The position numbers and the translations under genes were made by a program. Shown here piece by piece: positions 30,955 through 39,491 of a stretch of DNA of 64,000 nucleotides. The stretch comes from Micavibrio sp. UBA6929 (GTDB taxonomy: Bacteria; Pseudomonadota; Alphaproteobacteria; Micavibrionales; Micavibrionaceae): positions 1 to 64,000 of the forward strand of contig DKAJ01000008.1 in the NCBI GenBank assembly GCA_002448815.1, read 5' to 3'. Within the stretch, counting starts at the first letter, position 1, and the number at the start of each line of letters is the position of its first letter. Under the pieces are notes generated by a model. That model searched no databases and was not told where the DNA came from. It was given only the letters and a program-made list of their open reading frames with translations.

Positions 30955-33900
30955 ATGGTTTCTGTGCGCGTTAAATCTGCTTTTTTTGTGATTGTTATGG
31001 CTGGGTCTTTGACCGCAGCACTTGCCTATGCGGCAAGCGCGGTGCGTGTGCGCGGCGGAGAACATGATACATATTCTCGCCTTGTTTTTGATTGGAAAGA
31101 GCCTGTTACATATGATTTAGATCTGCGTAAAGATGGTCTGGTGCATTTGTCGTTTAATAAAAACGCATCCCTTGATACGGCAGATTTGCATGTTGATACG
31201 CTGCGTCATGTGCGTGCGGTTACATCATTGTCGAGCCATCCTTTGCGCGTGGCTATTCAAATGGCGCCGGGGCAGGCGATTTCGGATTTCAAATTAGGTC
31301 ACCGCGTTGTTGTGGATGTTAAAAGTCAAAGCAAACCAGGACCAGTAAATCCGCCGCAGGCAAAAAAGGTTGCACCTGCAGTGGCTGCGCCGAAGCCTGC
31401 CGCGAAACAGCCTGAAAAAGCAAGCTATGATCATGCGCCTTCAGAAGTGAAAGAACCTGCGGCAAAGGTGGAAAAGGTTCCTGAAACTGCCGCGCGTCCG
31501 CCGTCTCAAGATGGTCTAAAGCCTGCAAGGACACTTAAACGTGATGTGACGCCCGTTGCATCATTGGCACCGCGCACTCAAGCACAGAGCCATAGTTTTC
31601 GTCTGCCGTCAAAACGTGCAGTGCCTTCGATTGATGCATCCTCGCGTCATCCGAATTTGATTATGGTGACATCTGTGACGCCAACGGCAATGGCGACGTT
31701 TGTTTTGAATGACCAATTGTGGCTGGTCAATGATCAAGAGAAAATGTTACTGCGCCCCCATATCGTTGGCGAGCAAAAAGATGATTTTGGAACGCCTGAA
31801 GAAGTGAAGCATGATGATGCCAAGATTTTTACGGTCAATGCATTGGGCGGCGCGCAATATATGGCGCAAGGCGGTGGATTGGCTTGGCGTATTTTGGTTG
31901 GGCATGATTTGCGCCCAGAAAAGAAACCGGTTGAGGCTGTGCGTCAGGGGGTTATTCCTCACCAAGGGCGCAGCGGGCAGGTATTTTGGAAGATGTCTGA
32001 GGTTGGCGAAGTGCTCCGCGTTGAAGACCCGGTTTCTAAGGCGATGATGTTTGTTGTCACAGTGCCTGATGCGCATGCTTATGGCGGGCCTGCACTCGAT
32101 TTCATTGATTTTAAGACACTGGAATCATCTGCAGGACTAGCCATTGTGCCCAAGGTTGATGATTTAAAAGTTGAGGCGGTTGATGGCGGCGTTGTGGTTT
32201 ATCGCACAGGCAGGGGGCCCTTGGCGGTGAGTGAGCAGGGTATGGTTGAAACGGCCTTGCTCTCGCAGCATGCAAAACACAGTGAGGATGCACATGGCCA
32301 AGGTGATGCGGAGAAACAGCAATCGCGTGAGCCACGGTTATTTGAATTTGAAAACTGGCAACTTGGCGGTGTTGACGGACTAGCCGAAAATAAAGCGATC
32401 GTTTTAGCGACGCTTCCCGGTTTGAACCGTGATGGTCAGGTCGGCGGTTTAATGGATTTGGCGCGCATGTATATTGCCAATGGCATGGGCGCTGAGGCCG
32501 CAGGTTTTCTGCGTATTGTGCAAGATGTTTTGCCGGATCTTAGCTCTAGCCCAGAGTTTCAAGCACTAGAAGGCGTTTTGGAGGCAATCAACGGACATTA
32601 TGAAGCGTCATTTAAGGCGCTGTCAGGTGATTTGCTAAAGAATAAGGATGAAGTGCGTTATTGGCGCAGTTATGCGTTGGCCAAGCTTTATGACTGGCAA
32701 CAAGCTGCCGATATTTTGCCAGCGAACTTTGATGATGTGCATCATTATCCTGCTGAGGTCGCGGTGCCTTTGGCGTTGACATTATCTGAGGTTACTTTGC
32801 GCGCCGGCGATAAACAGCGCACGAAGGAGCTGTTTGGGATTTTAGATGGGTTTGAACACCATGAATTTATGCGCGGCCCACATCAGGCGGCCTATAGTTA
32901 TTTGAAAGGCGAACTATTGCGCCAAGAGGGGAAGACAGATAAAGCGATTTCCGCATGGAAAAAGCTTTATGAAGGTGACGATGATTTGTACCGCGTGCGC
33001 GCAGGTCTTGCTTTGACCCGATTAGAGCAAGAAGAAAAAGATTTGCCACTGAAAAAGGCAATCGACCGTTTGGAGCGATTGCGTTATGCGTGGCGCGGTG
33101 ATGATCTTGAGGCGCAAGTCAATTACTGGCTGGGTCGGACATATTTTGATGATGGGCAGTATGTTAAGGGGCTGAATATTATGCGTGATGCGGCCAGTTA
33201 CGCCACTGGTGTCCATTTAGGGCAGCGCATTATCGAAGAGATGAGCGAGGAGTTTCGCAACCTGTATCTAGGCGAGCGTTTATATAAGCTCTCTGGCCCT
33301 GATGTTGCGGCGCTTTATGAGCATTTCTCTGAGCTTGTCCCCAGCGGTGACGTCGGTGAGTTGATGGGGCGCAGATTGGCAGACCGTTTGGTTCAGGCCA
33401 ATTTATATGAACGCGCGATTGAAATTTTGTCTTATCAATTAGAAAACAAATTACAGGGTGAAGATGCATACCGCGTTGCGGTGAAGTTAGGCGTTGTACA
33501 TCAGTTGCAAGGTGACAATGAGAAGGCGCTTGATTTACTTGCACAGGCAAAAGATTTGAAAGCAACGATCCCCAGTTTAGCGGTAGACCCAGATGTCAAT
33601 CAGGAGTTGACGCTTTTGACAGCGCGTGCGTTATCGCGATCGGATCAGCCGAAGAAGGCGCTGGATTTGTTGATGGAGCATGATTTAACGCCAGAGATTA
33701 ATCTATTACGTGCTGACATTGCGTGGCGTCATGCGTTTTGGGATGACGCGGCAGAGGCACTGCAAAATGTTTTGCAAGATGAGAAAGTTCTAGCAGGTAA
33801 CCATTTAACCGATGAGCAAGCGGATTTGATTTTACGCCGCGCAGTGGCCTTGAATTTGGCGGGGGATCGTATTCGCTTGGCCAATATTCGTGAGAAGTTT

Positions 33901-34092
33901 GCCGACACAATGAAGAAAACGCCGCGTGCGCGTGCCTTTGATGTGGTGACCCGTATGCGTAAGAATGCGGAGCTTGCCGATCGTGAAACCTTGTTCTCGG
34001 TCGCGGCAGAGGTTGATATGTTTGCAGACTTTATTGAAGATTACCTTCAAGACGATGAAGATGGCGCAGAGTCAGACGGGCAAGCTGAGTAG
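30955..34092 (+). CDS. Large exported AMIN and TPR protein
   Basis: A 1045-residue protein with a Sec signal (cleavage near A-Y-A-A, residue 27). It has an AMIN-like domain at about 28-120 (V-R-V-R-G-G-E-H-D-T-Y-S-R-L-V-F-D-W). A Pro/Ala/Lys linker follows to about 215, then a beta-rich segment. From about 480 to 1000 come tandem TPR-like helices (for example Y-W-L-G-R-T-Y-F-D-D-G-Q-Y). It ends acidic. AMIN domains bind peptidoglycan, and TPRs gather protein partners in the periplasm. It starts 50 bases after motB, so a role as stator or flagellar periplasmic scaffold is likely but inferred. Pilus FimV-like scaffolding is an alternative. Confidence 0.8.
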   Translation: MVSVRVKSAFFVIVMAGSLTAALAYAASAVRVRGGEHDTYSRLVFDWKEPVTYDLDLRKDGLVHLSFNKNASLDTADLHVDTLRHVRAVTSLSSHPLRVAIQMAPGQAISDFKLGHRVVVDVKSQSKPGPVNPPQAKKVAPAVAAPKPAAKQPEKASYDHAPSEVKEPAAKVEKVPETAARPPSQDGLKPARTLKRDVTPVASLAPRTQAQSHSFRLPSKRAVPSIDASSRHPNLIMVTSVTPTAMATFVLNDQLWLVNDQEKMLLRPHIVGEQKDDFGTPEEVKHDDAKIFTVNALGGAQYMAQGGGLAWRILVGHDLRPEKKPVEAVRQGVIPHQGRSGQVFWKMSEVGEVLRVEDPVSKAMMFVVTVPDAHAYGGPALDFIDFKTLESSAGLAIVPKVDDLKVEAVDGGVVVYRTGRGPLAVSEQGMVETALLSQHAKHSEDAHGQGDAEKQQSREPRLFEFENWQLGGVDGLAENKAIVLATLPGLNRDGQVGGLMDLARMYIANGMGAEAAGFLRIVQDVLPDLSSSPEFQALEGVLEAINGHYEASFKALSGDLLKNKDEVRYWRSYALAKLYDWQQAADILPANFDDVHHYPAEVAVPLALTLSEVTLRAGDKQRTKELFGILDGFEHHEFMRGPHQAAYSYLKGELLRQEGKTDKAISAWKKLYEGDDDLYRVRAGLALTRLEQEEKDLPLKKAIDRLERLRYAWRGDDLEAQVNYWLGRTYFDDGQYVKGLNIMRDAASYATGVHLGQRIIEEMSEEFRNLYLGERLYKLSGPDVAALYEHFSELVPSGDVGELMGRRLADRLVQANLYERAIEILSYQLENKLQGEDAYRVAVKLGVVHQLQGDNEKALDLLAQAKDLKATIPSLAVDPDVNQELTLLTARALSRSDQPKKALDLLMEHDLTPEINLLRADIAWRHAFWDDAAEALQNVLQDEKVLAGNHLTDEQADLILRRAVALNLAGDRIRLANIREKFADTMKKTPRARAFDVVTRMRKNAELADRETLFSVAAEVDMFADFIEDYLQDDEDGAESDGQAE

Positions 34093-34165
34093 GCTATATC
34101 CTTTTAATGTAATGATATGTGATGATGCGGTAGGCGCAGCAGCGCATGCTGCTTAGTGTGAATGG

Positions 34166-34966
34166 CTATCCACCAGCCAGCGGCCCCGCAACCGTTGTGG
34201 TTAGCCCCGCGTCAAAGCTTCGCATGATTGATCCTGTAATCAGATACCATCCATCGACCAGCACAAAGAAGATAATTTTAAAGGGCAGGGACACTGTTAC
34301 CGGCGGTAACATCATCATACCCATGGCCATCAAGATGGATGCGGTGACCATATCAATAATTAAAAATGGCAGGAACAGCATAAAGCCGATTTCAAAGGCG
34401 CGGCGCAGTTCTGAAATCATAAAGGACGGGATGACAACCTGAATAGGCAGTGCCATGGGATCGTCGGGGATGTCTGTTTTTGTGACGCCAGTGAAGAGGA
34501 GTAAATCTTTCTCGCGCGTGTGTTGTAGCATAAACTCTTTAAAAGGCTCTACGCCGTATTCAAAGGCCTGCATTTCATCAATTTCTTCGTTAATTAACGG
34601 CAGTAATGCAGTTTCGTAAGCTTTTTGCATGGTGGGCGCCATGATAAAAAATGTCAGGAACAGCGCCAGTGAAATCATGACCGTGTTCGGCGGGGTTTGT
34701 TGAATACCGATAGCGGTACGCAGGAAGGACAAGACCACAATGATGCGCGTGAAAGATGTCATCATAATCAAAATGGACGGCGCCAGTGATAAGACTGTCA
34801 GGATGATGACCATTTGCACGATGCGTCCTGTGACAGTGCCGTTATCAGCGCCATTTCCTAGATCGAGTGTGATTGCCTGCGCCCAACTGCTGCTAGGGAT
34901 GCAAAGGATCGCAAGGGCGAAGAGAGAAAGGCCAGTGAACAGGATGCGTTTATGAAACAAGGTCAT
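34166..34966 (-). CDS. fliP: Flagellar export gate protein FliP
   Basis: A 266-residue core export-gate protein with a cleavable signal (S-S-W-A near 29). The FliP signatures are M-M-T-S-F-T-R-I-I-V-V-L-S-F-L-R-T-A-I-G, Q-T-P-P-N and F-M-I-S-E-L-R-R-A-F-E-I-G-F. The C-terminal hydrophobic block is G-M-M-M-L-P-P-V. FliP, Q and R build the helical gate inside FliF. Its start overlaps the fliO stop by four bases. fliQ and fliR lie apart, 4 kb away on the other strand. Confidence 0.97.
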   Translation of the reverse strand: MTLFHKRILFTGLSLFALAILCIPSSSWAQAITLDLGNGADNGTVTGRIVQMVIILTVLSLAPSILIMMTSFTRIIVVLSFLRTAIGIQQTPPNTVMISLALFLTFFIMAPTMQKAYETALLPLINEEIDEMQAFEYGVEPFKEFMLQHTREKDLLLFTGVTKTDIPDDPMALPIQVVIPSFMISELRRAFEIGFMLFLPFLIIDMVTASILMAMGMMMLPPVTVSLPFKIIFFVLVDGWYLITGSIMRSFDAGLTTTVAGPLAGG

Positions 34967-35301
34967 GCGGCTTTATCCTTTTTGTTTGTTTTTGTTGTTT
35001 TGGGCTTTGCGGCGGGAAGGGTACCAAGGTTGTTTTGCAAAACTGTTTCGTCGTTGGGGCCAAGGATGACAAGGTGCTGCGTGTCGTCGCATTGAATGAT
35101 GACGAGATGACGGCGCGTGTCGAGTGGCAAGCGTTCGATAATGCTGAGGCGTTTGCTTTTGCCTTGTTGTGTTGGCTGCGCCCCTGAAAGGCCGAATTTC
35201 TTCATTAAAAGCGCAAGGCCACCCATCAGCGCAACCACAGTGGTCAGCGCAACCAGCATACGAACAAGCATTGGTAGGACGTTTAGCGTTTCAGTTTCCA
35301 T
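34963..35301 (-). CDS. fliO: Flagellar biosynthesis protein FliO
   Basis: A 112-residue protein with a single membrane helix (about 10-32) and a short cytoplasmic domain bearing L-S-I-I-E-R-L-P-L-D-T-R-R-H-L-V-I-I-Q-C-D and H-L-V-I-L-G. This is the FliO signature. The tail is Lys/Thr-rich. FliO helps assemble the FliP ring. It overlaps the fhlB stop by one base (TAATG) and fliP by four, so the three genes are coupled. Confidence 0.9.
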   Translation of the reverse strand: METETLNVLPMLVRMLVALTTVVALMGGLALLMKKFGLSGAQPTQQGKSKRLSIIERLPLDTRRHLVIIQCDDTQHLVILGPNDETVLQNNLGTLPAAKPKTTKTNKKDKAA

Positions 35302-35639
35302 TACTCTTCCGTTGTATCACTATCTAAGGTGATATCGAAAGGATTTGGCTTGCCATCGGCGCGATAAACGTAGGATAAAATTTCTGCCACCGCCATAAAG
35401 GCTTCGGATGGGATAGGACTGTCGACGTCGATTTCGACCAGCATTTCAGCCAGTGCGCTGTCTTCGCGTACTTTGATGTCGTTTTCAAAGGCAAGCTGAA
35501 CGATGGCCTCGGCAATTTTTCCCCGCCCAGCGGCAGTAATCGCCGGTAATTCGGCCTGTGATTGGCGTTCTTTGACGGCAACGGCGGCAGGGCGTTTCTT
35601 TTTTATTGTTTTATTTGAATGGTTTACGTCTTTTGGCAT
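35301..35639 (-). CDS. FlhB C-terminal-domain homologue (FhlB/FlhX type)
   Basis: A 112-residue cytoplasmic protein. The ATG at 35639 is chosen over a 50-residue upstream extension that has no family likeness. Residues about 30-100 match the domain after the NPTH site in FlhB (K-I-A-E-A-I-V-Q-L-A-F-E-N-D-I-K-V-R-E-D and A-F-M-A-V-A-E-I-L-S-Y-V-Y). No N-P-T-H autocleavage motif and no membrane part are present. Such stand-alone homologues can replace the cleaved FlhB fragment in substrate switching. A full flhB also exists at 39492. Confidence 0.85.
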   Translation of the reverse strand: MPKDVNHSNKTIKKKRPAAVAVKERQSQAELPAITAAGRGKIAEAIVQLAFENDIKVREDSALAEMLVEIDVDSPIPSEAFMAVAEILSYVYRADGKPNPFDITLDSDTTEE

Positions 35640-35694
35640 GGTTTGTGCAATTCTTTCCCTGACATATGACTTATTCTGAGGGGAATAACTGAAA

Positions 35695-36114
35695 ATGACA
35701 ACGCAAAATTTAGCATTATTAAAAGGCCTAAGCGCAAAGATGGGGTATTTGAACCACCGCCAAAGCGTGATCGCGCAAAATATTGCCAATGCGGATACAC
35801 CAGGATATCAGCCGCAAGATTTGACGGCTGTGAACTTTGATAAGGTGTTAAAGGCCGTTGATAAGCGCAGCGGCATGGCAAAGGCGTCGGTATCAACAAC
35901 ATCGTCTGGCCACATGAGCCCAGGATCATCACTGCGTGATCCAAAGACAGATGATCAGAAAACAGTCTACGAGGTCGCGCCAACTGGCAATGCGGTCATC
36001 ATGGAAGAGCAAATGATTAACTCGCAAAAAACATCGATGGATTATGGTTTGATGACCAGTTTGTACCAGAAAAATATTGGTATGATTAAAACGTCGATCG
36101 GGCGCGGGAACTAG
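35695..36114 (+). CDS. flgB: Proximal rod protein FlgB
   Basis: A 139-residue rod subunit. It has the N-terminal motif R-Q-S-V-I-A-Q-N-I-A-N-A-D-T-P-G-Y-Q and a C-terminal M-D-Y-G-L-M-T-S-L-Y-Q-K-N. AGGGGAATAACTGAAA precedes the start. It begins the plus-strand operon flgB-flgC-fliE and is divergent from fhlB with a 55-base spacer, in which no clear promoter was identified. Confidence 0.93.
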   Translation: MTTQNLALLKGLSAKMGYLNHRQSVIAQNIANADTPGYQPQDLTAVNFDKVLKAVDKRSGMAKASVSTTSSGHMSPGSSLRDPKTDDQKTVYEVAPTGNAVIMEEQMINSQKTSMDYGLMTSLYQKNIGMIKTSIGRGN

Positions 36115-36137
36115 GATTTAGGATAAGGAATTGAACG

Positions 36138-36557
36138 ATGGCTTATGATTTGATGGATTCAATTGCAATTTCGGCGATGGGGATGCGCGCACAAGGAACA
36201 CGTATTCGCGTTGTCACAGAAAACGTTGCCAATGCGGGGACAACAGGCACAGCGCCAGGCGCAGACCCATATCAGCGCCAGACAATTTCATTTGCGAATG
36301 AAATGGACAAAAATTTGGGCGTTAAGACAGTGCGCGTTAATGAAATTGGCGTGGATGATAGCGCAGAATTTCCGATGGAATATAAACCCGATCACCCTGC
36401 GGCGGATGAGAATGGCTATGTGAAGTTGCCGAATGTTAATGTTATGGTCGAGATGATGGACATCCGCGAGGCTCAGCGCTCTTACGAAGCGAACCTTGGT
36501 ATGATCGAACAGGCCCGCAGTATGATTAACCGCACGATTGATTTGCTGCGCGTATAA
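36138..36557 (+). CDS. flgC: Proximal rod protein FlgC
   Basis: A 139-residue rod subunit. The N-terminus has A-I-S-A-M-G-M-R-A-Q-G-T-R-I-R-V and E-N-V-A-N-A-G-T-T. The middle has D-P-Y-Q-R-Q. The C-terminus has V-N-V-M-V-E-M-M-D-I-R-E-A-Q-R-S-Y-E-A-N and I-N-R-T-I-D-L-L-R. The spacing and length are normal for FlgC. It follows flgB by 23 bases, with an AAGGAA ribosome site. Confidence 0.95.
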   Translation: MAYDLMDSIAISAMGMRAQGTRIRVVTENVANAGTTGTAPGADPYQRQTISFANEMDKNLGVKTVRVNEIGVDDSAEFPMEYKPDHPAADENGYVKLPNVNVMVEMMDIREAQRSYEANLGMIEQARSMINRTIDLLRV

Positions 36558-36603
36558 AAAAGAGTATATAATAAAGTAGAGACTTAGTTTTTAAGGACGA
36601 ACA

Positions 36604-36945
36604 ATGAATATGATGATTGACCCGAATATGGCTGCGAGTGCTTATGCGAATTCACAAAGAATTGCAGTATCGTCGTCTAGCGAGAGTGGGGACACATCCT
36701 CAAGCAGCGGTAGCGGCAGTTCGGGCGGTGTTTCTTTTGCCGACCTTGTTAAAGGTAAGGCAGAGGATGCCTTGGATACGATGCGCGCCAGTGAGGTGAT
36801 GAGTGCCAAGGCCATTACGGGTGAGGCAGACATCACGAAAGTTGTCGAAGCCGTCACAGCCGCCGAAGTTACGTTGCAAACTGTTGTGGCGTTGCGTGAC
36901 CGTATGATTAGTTCTTATCAGGAAATTATGCGTATGCCGATCTAG
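36604..36945 (+). CDS. fliE: Flagellar MS-ring/rod junction protein FliE
   Basis: A 113-residue protein with a Ser/Gly-rich N-terminal 45 residues. The FliE core has S-F-A-D-L-V-K-G-K-A, then V-V-E-A-V-T-A-A-E-V-T-L-Q-T-V-V-A-L-R-D-R and the end Y-Q-E-I-M-R-M-P-I. It links the MS ring to the rod and is exported first. AAGGACGA precedes the start. It follows flgC by 46 bases. Confidence 0.94.
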   Translation: MNMMIDPNMAASAYANSQRIAVSSSSESGDTSSSSGSGSSGGVSFADLVKGKAEDALDTMRASEVMSAKAITGEADITKVVEAVTAAEVTLQTVVALRDRMISSYQEIMRMPI

Positions 36946-37060
36946 GCACATTTTTCCGCGTTTGCATTTAACATTTTTTAACCTTTTGCCCCGTACACTG
37001 TTGGTGTGTGTGGGGATTTCTTCACGTTTACGCATAAGAAAACCATAAAGGGTGATGAAA

Positions 37061-37702
37061 ATGAAATCGGTATTACAGGCAGTGTTATTTGGCGCAGTTC
37101 TATGCGCAGCAGGGATGAGCGGTTCATCTGCTCATGCTGGTGAGCGGTTAACGCTGTATGAGGTGAATAAGTTTATCAAGAATTTTGATCAATCAGTGAG
37201 CAGCCAAGATACGTTGGTCGGGCAATCTTTTCTGATTAATAATCTGTCAGAGGACGCGCATTTTGAAACGCGCCTTGTTGTGCCGCGCACGGCAGGCGGT
37301 GATTACGGGAATGTATATTACAAAGATCATGCCTATGGTGTGTATTACCGGTATCCATATCCATCGGTGAATACGCCTTATATGCAAGAGGTAAGCTCTT
37401 ATTACGATACAAAGCCGGGCATTATTACTGTGTTCCAAAATAAGAAAATTCAAATTCCGGGGTATTCTCAAAAGACAGTGGTCGAAGGATTTACGATGCC
37501 AGCCTCGGCAAGTAAGGCCGCCGTTGATGTGACGATTCGCGAATATGGCGCACGTTATTCACAGACTTATCCCGGGTTGATTGAAAATGCCCTGCAAATG
37601 CATTCTAAGTGCCGCATGTATTTGGAGAAAACGCGCTCTCAGGTTCATCTTTCAGGTCTGACATGTGAGACTATTTCTTATTATCCAGGGCCATCTGTAT
37701 AA
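37061..37702 (+). CDS. Exported protein of the fliE-fliQ interval, unknown function (A)
   Basis: A 213-residue product. The start at 37061 has AAAGGG eight bases upstream; two codons further up there is another ATG too close to that site. A Sec signal ends S-A-H-A near residue 26. The mature part is rich in Tyr, beta-strand like in the middle, and holds two Cys near the end (C-R-M-Y and L-T-C-E-T-I-S-Y) that could form a disulfide in the periplasm. Its final segment resembles that of the next gene. It lies between fliE and fliQ in the same direction, so a flagellar or motility role is plausible. No known domain is recognised. Confidence 0.75.
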   Translation: MKSVLQAVLFGAVLCAAGMSGSSAHAGERLTLYEVNKFIKNFDQSVSSQDTLVGQSFLINNLSEDAHFETRLVVPRTAGGDYGNVYYKDHAYGVYYRYPYPSVNTPYMQEVSSYYDTKPGIITVFQNKKIQIPGYSQKTVVEGFTMPASASKAAVDVTIREYGARYSQTYPGLIENALQMHSKCRMYLEKTRSQVHLSGLTCETISYYPGPSV

Positions 37703-37797
37703 GGCGATAACGGCCTTTATCCACAGAAAGCTGGACATATTCCAATTATGGATGTATAAGCCTTCGCAATCAAAAGATGAATGCGAGGGTTTTTGCT

Positions 37798-38346
37798 ATG
37801 CGAGGTTTATGTCGTATCGCAGTGATATGTTTATTGGTGGCACTGACGCCATGGAGCCGTTTGGACGCATCGGCTGACCTGCGGAGTGCGCCGCATGCGC
37901 TGGCGCAGCGTTTTCAGGCATTAGAGGATGCCTTGAATAATCGTGCGCAGCCATTGCAAAAGGTGCGCGTTTTGCATGATCAGATCAGTCCGAGCGCTAT
38001 TTTTCAGGTCAGCGTTGATAACCCAACGTTAAGCCCCGCGCAAAATGCAACCCGCTTTGAGCTTGATAAGGCAGGGTATATCAATAGCTTTTTGTTAGGT
38101 GGTCGTCATGTCGCGGATTATCATGCCTCTATTCAGGTTGTGTCTATTGATCCTGATGTGCGTAGCGGCCAGATGATTTCAACGATTTTGCTTGAGGAAA
38201 GCGGCGCGGTTATGGATGCGCGTTACCGTGGGCAGCGCGGGCGTGATTTTATCAGCCATACGGTATGCCGATCTGTGCATGGGCGTAACCTGCAAATTTT
38301 ATCTAGCTCTTGCGATACTGCGGTATCTTATAATAATCCCGTTTAA
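37798..38346 (+). CDS. Exported protein of the fliE-fliQ interval, unknown function (B)
   Basis: A 182-residue product. The ATG at 37798 is chosen over one seven codons earlier because GAGGG lies eight bases before it and it gives a better signal peptide (cleavage near D-A-S-A, residue 28). The mature part begins with a helical stretch, then beta-like segments. The end has C-R-S-V-H-G-R-N-L and S-S-S-C-D-T-A-V-S-Y, matching the C-terminal Cys pattern of the previous protein (C-R ... C-[ED]-T ... S-Y). The two may be old paralogues that act together. Function unknown. Confidence 0.7.
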   Translation: MRGLCRIAVICLLVALTPWSRLDASADLRSAPHALAQRFQALEDALNNRAQPLQKVRVLHDQISPSAIFQVSVDNPTLSPAQNATRFELDKAGYINSFLLGGRHVADYHASIQVVSIDPDVRSGQMISTILLEESGAVMDARYRGQRGRDFISHTVCRSVHGRNLQILSSSCDTAVSYNNPV

Positions 38347-38431
38347 AGACGTATGATGCGCGTGTGGACAACGAGCAAGCAGGGCCGAGGTTTCCTTGTG
38401 CTGTGGCCTGTGTTTGGTTCATAATGTCTGC

Positions 38432-38698
38432 ATGAATGAAACCGAAATCATCGAAACCGCGCGTGAGGCGCTTTTGCTTTGTATCGAGCTTGGCGCGCCA
38501 ACATTGCTTGTTGGGTTGCTTGTCGGGGTGAGCGTTGCCCTGTTGCAGGCATTGACCCAAATTCAGGAAATTACGCTTGTTTTCGTACCAAAGATTTTGG
38601 CGATCTTTTTGGCTTTGTTTATTTTTCTTCCTGGCATGATGAAAACATTGACCGTGTTTATGGAGACCTTGATGGACCGCATGATCGGTCTGGGGTAG
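38432..38698 (+). CDS. fliQ: Flagellar export gate protein FliQ
   Basis: An 88-residue protein with two membrane helices. The start at M-N-E-T-E is chosen by family length over an upstream frame extension. The signature A-R-E-A-L-L-L-C-I-E-L-G-A-P, L-V-G-L-L-V-G-V-S-V-A-L-L-Q-A-L-T-Q-I-Q-E and F-V-P-K-I are present. It is seven bases before fliR. Confidence 0.96.
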   Translation: MNETEIIETAREALLLCIELGAPTLLVGLLVGVSVALLQALTQIQEITLVFVPKILAIFLALFIFLPGMMKTLTVFMETLMDRMIGLG

Positions 38699-38705
38699 GG
38701 CGGAT

Positions 38706-39476
38706 ATGGAAGCCACCCTCACAGAGTTTCTTAGCACTGGTGTTTTTGCCTTTATTCTGACATTTGTGCGCCTTGGCAGTGCCTTTATGATTATGCCGGG
38801 TTTAGGCGATTCCTTCGTGCCCGAGCGCATTCGCCTGTGGACGGCGCTGTCGATTAGCTTTGTTTTAATGCCGATCACGGCAGATTACCTGCCTGCAGAA
38901 ATGCCCAGTACGTTTGGCTTGGTTGTTCTCGTTTTTCTTGAGTTTTTGATTGGCTTATTTTTTGGCACGATTGCTCGCATCTTTATGATGGCTACGGATA
39001 CGGCAGGTATGGTGATTTCAACGATGTCTGGCTTGGGTAGTGCACAGGTCTTTAACCCGTCTTTGGCAACGCAGGGGTCGTTGGTTGGTGCGTTTTTGTC
39101 GATTACGGGGGTGACATTGCTGTTTACAGCGGATTTGCACCATCTGTTGATTGCAGGGGCGCTGGATAGTTATCAGACTTTCCCTGTGCAGGAAGTGCCT
39201 GATTTGGGTTCTATGGCGGAGTTTGTGGCGAAGGTTGTCTCTGCCAGTTTTGCCATCGGCGTGAAGATGAGCGCGCCTTTTATTGTGCTGACGTTGTTGA
39301 TGTATGTCGGGATGGGCGTTTTATCGCGCGTAATGCCGCAGGTTCAGGTGTTTATGCTTGCATTGCCATTGCAGGTTCTTTTGTCGGTGATCTTGATGGG
39401 GTTAAGCCTATCGGCCTTGTTTGCGTATTGGCTATCGCAGTTCGAGCAAGGCATGATCTTTTTGTTAAGCCCTTAG
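38706..39476 (+). CDS. fliR: Flagellar export gate protein FliR
   Basis: A 256-residue protein with about six membrane helices. FliR landmarks are F-V-R-L-G-S-A-F-M-I-M-P-G-L-G, V-P-E-R-I-R-L-W-T-A-L-S, G-L-F-F-G-T-I-A-R and M-S-A-P-F-I-V-L. It completes the FliP-Q-R gate. fliQ lies seven bases upstream and flhB 15 bases downstream. Confidence 0.96.
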   Translation: MEATLTEFLSTGVFAFILTFVRLGSAFMIMPGLGDSFVPERIRLWTALSISFVLMPITADYLPAEMPSTFGLVVLVFLEFLIGLFFGTIARIFMMATDTAGMVISTMSGLGSAQVFNPSLATQGSLVGAFLSITGVTLLFTADLHHLLIAGALDSYQTFPVQEVPDLGSMAEFVAKVVSASFAIGVKMSAPFIVLTLLMYVGMGVLSRVMPQVQVFMLALPLQVLLSVILMGLSLSALFAYWLSQFEQGMIFLLSP

Positions 39477-39491
39477 GAGTATAATAGAGAG

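Noticed and set aside
34138..34153. AGCAGC/GCTGCT hairpin between the TPR gene and fliP
   Set aside because: Short stem without a T run on either strand; not convincing as a terminator.
36990..37016. Hairpin CCCC...GGGG after fliE as a terminator
   Set aside because: The stem needs several mismatches and no T run follows.
38303..38878. 191-residue minus-strand frame
   Set aside because: Antisense to fliQ and fliR, which match their families clearly.
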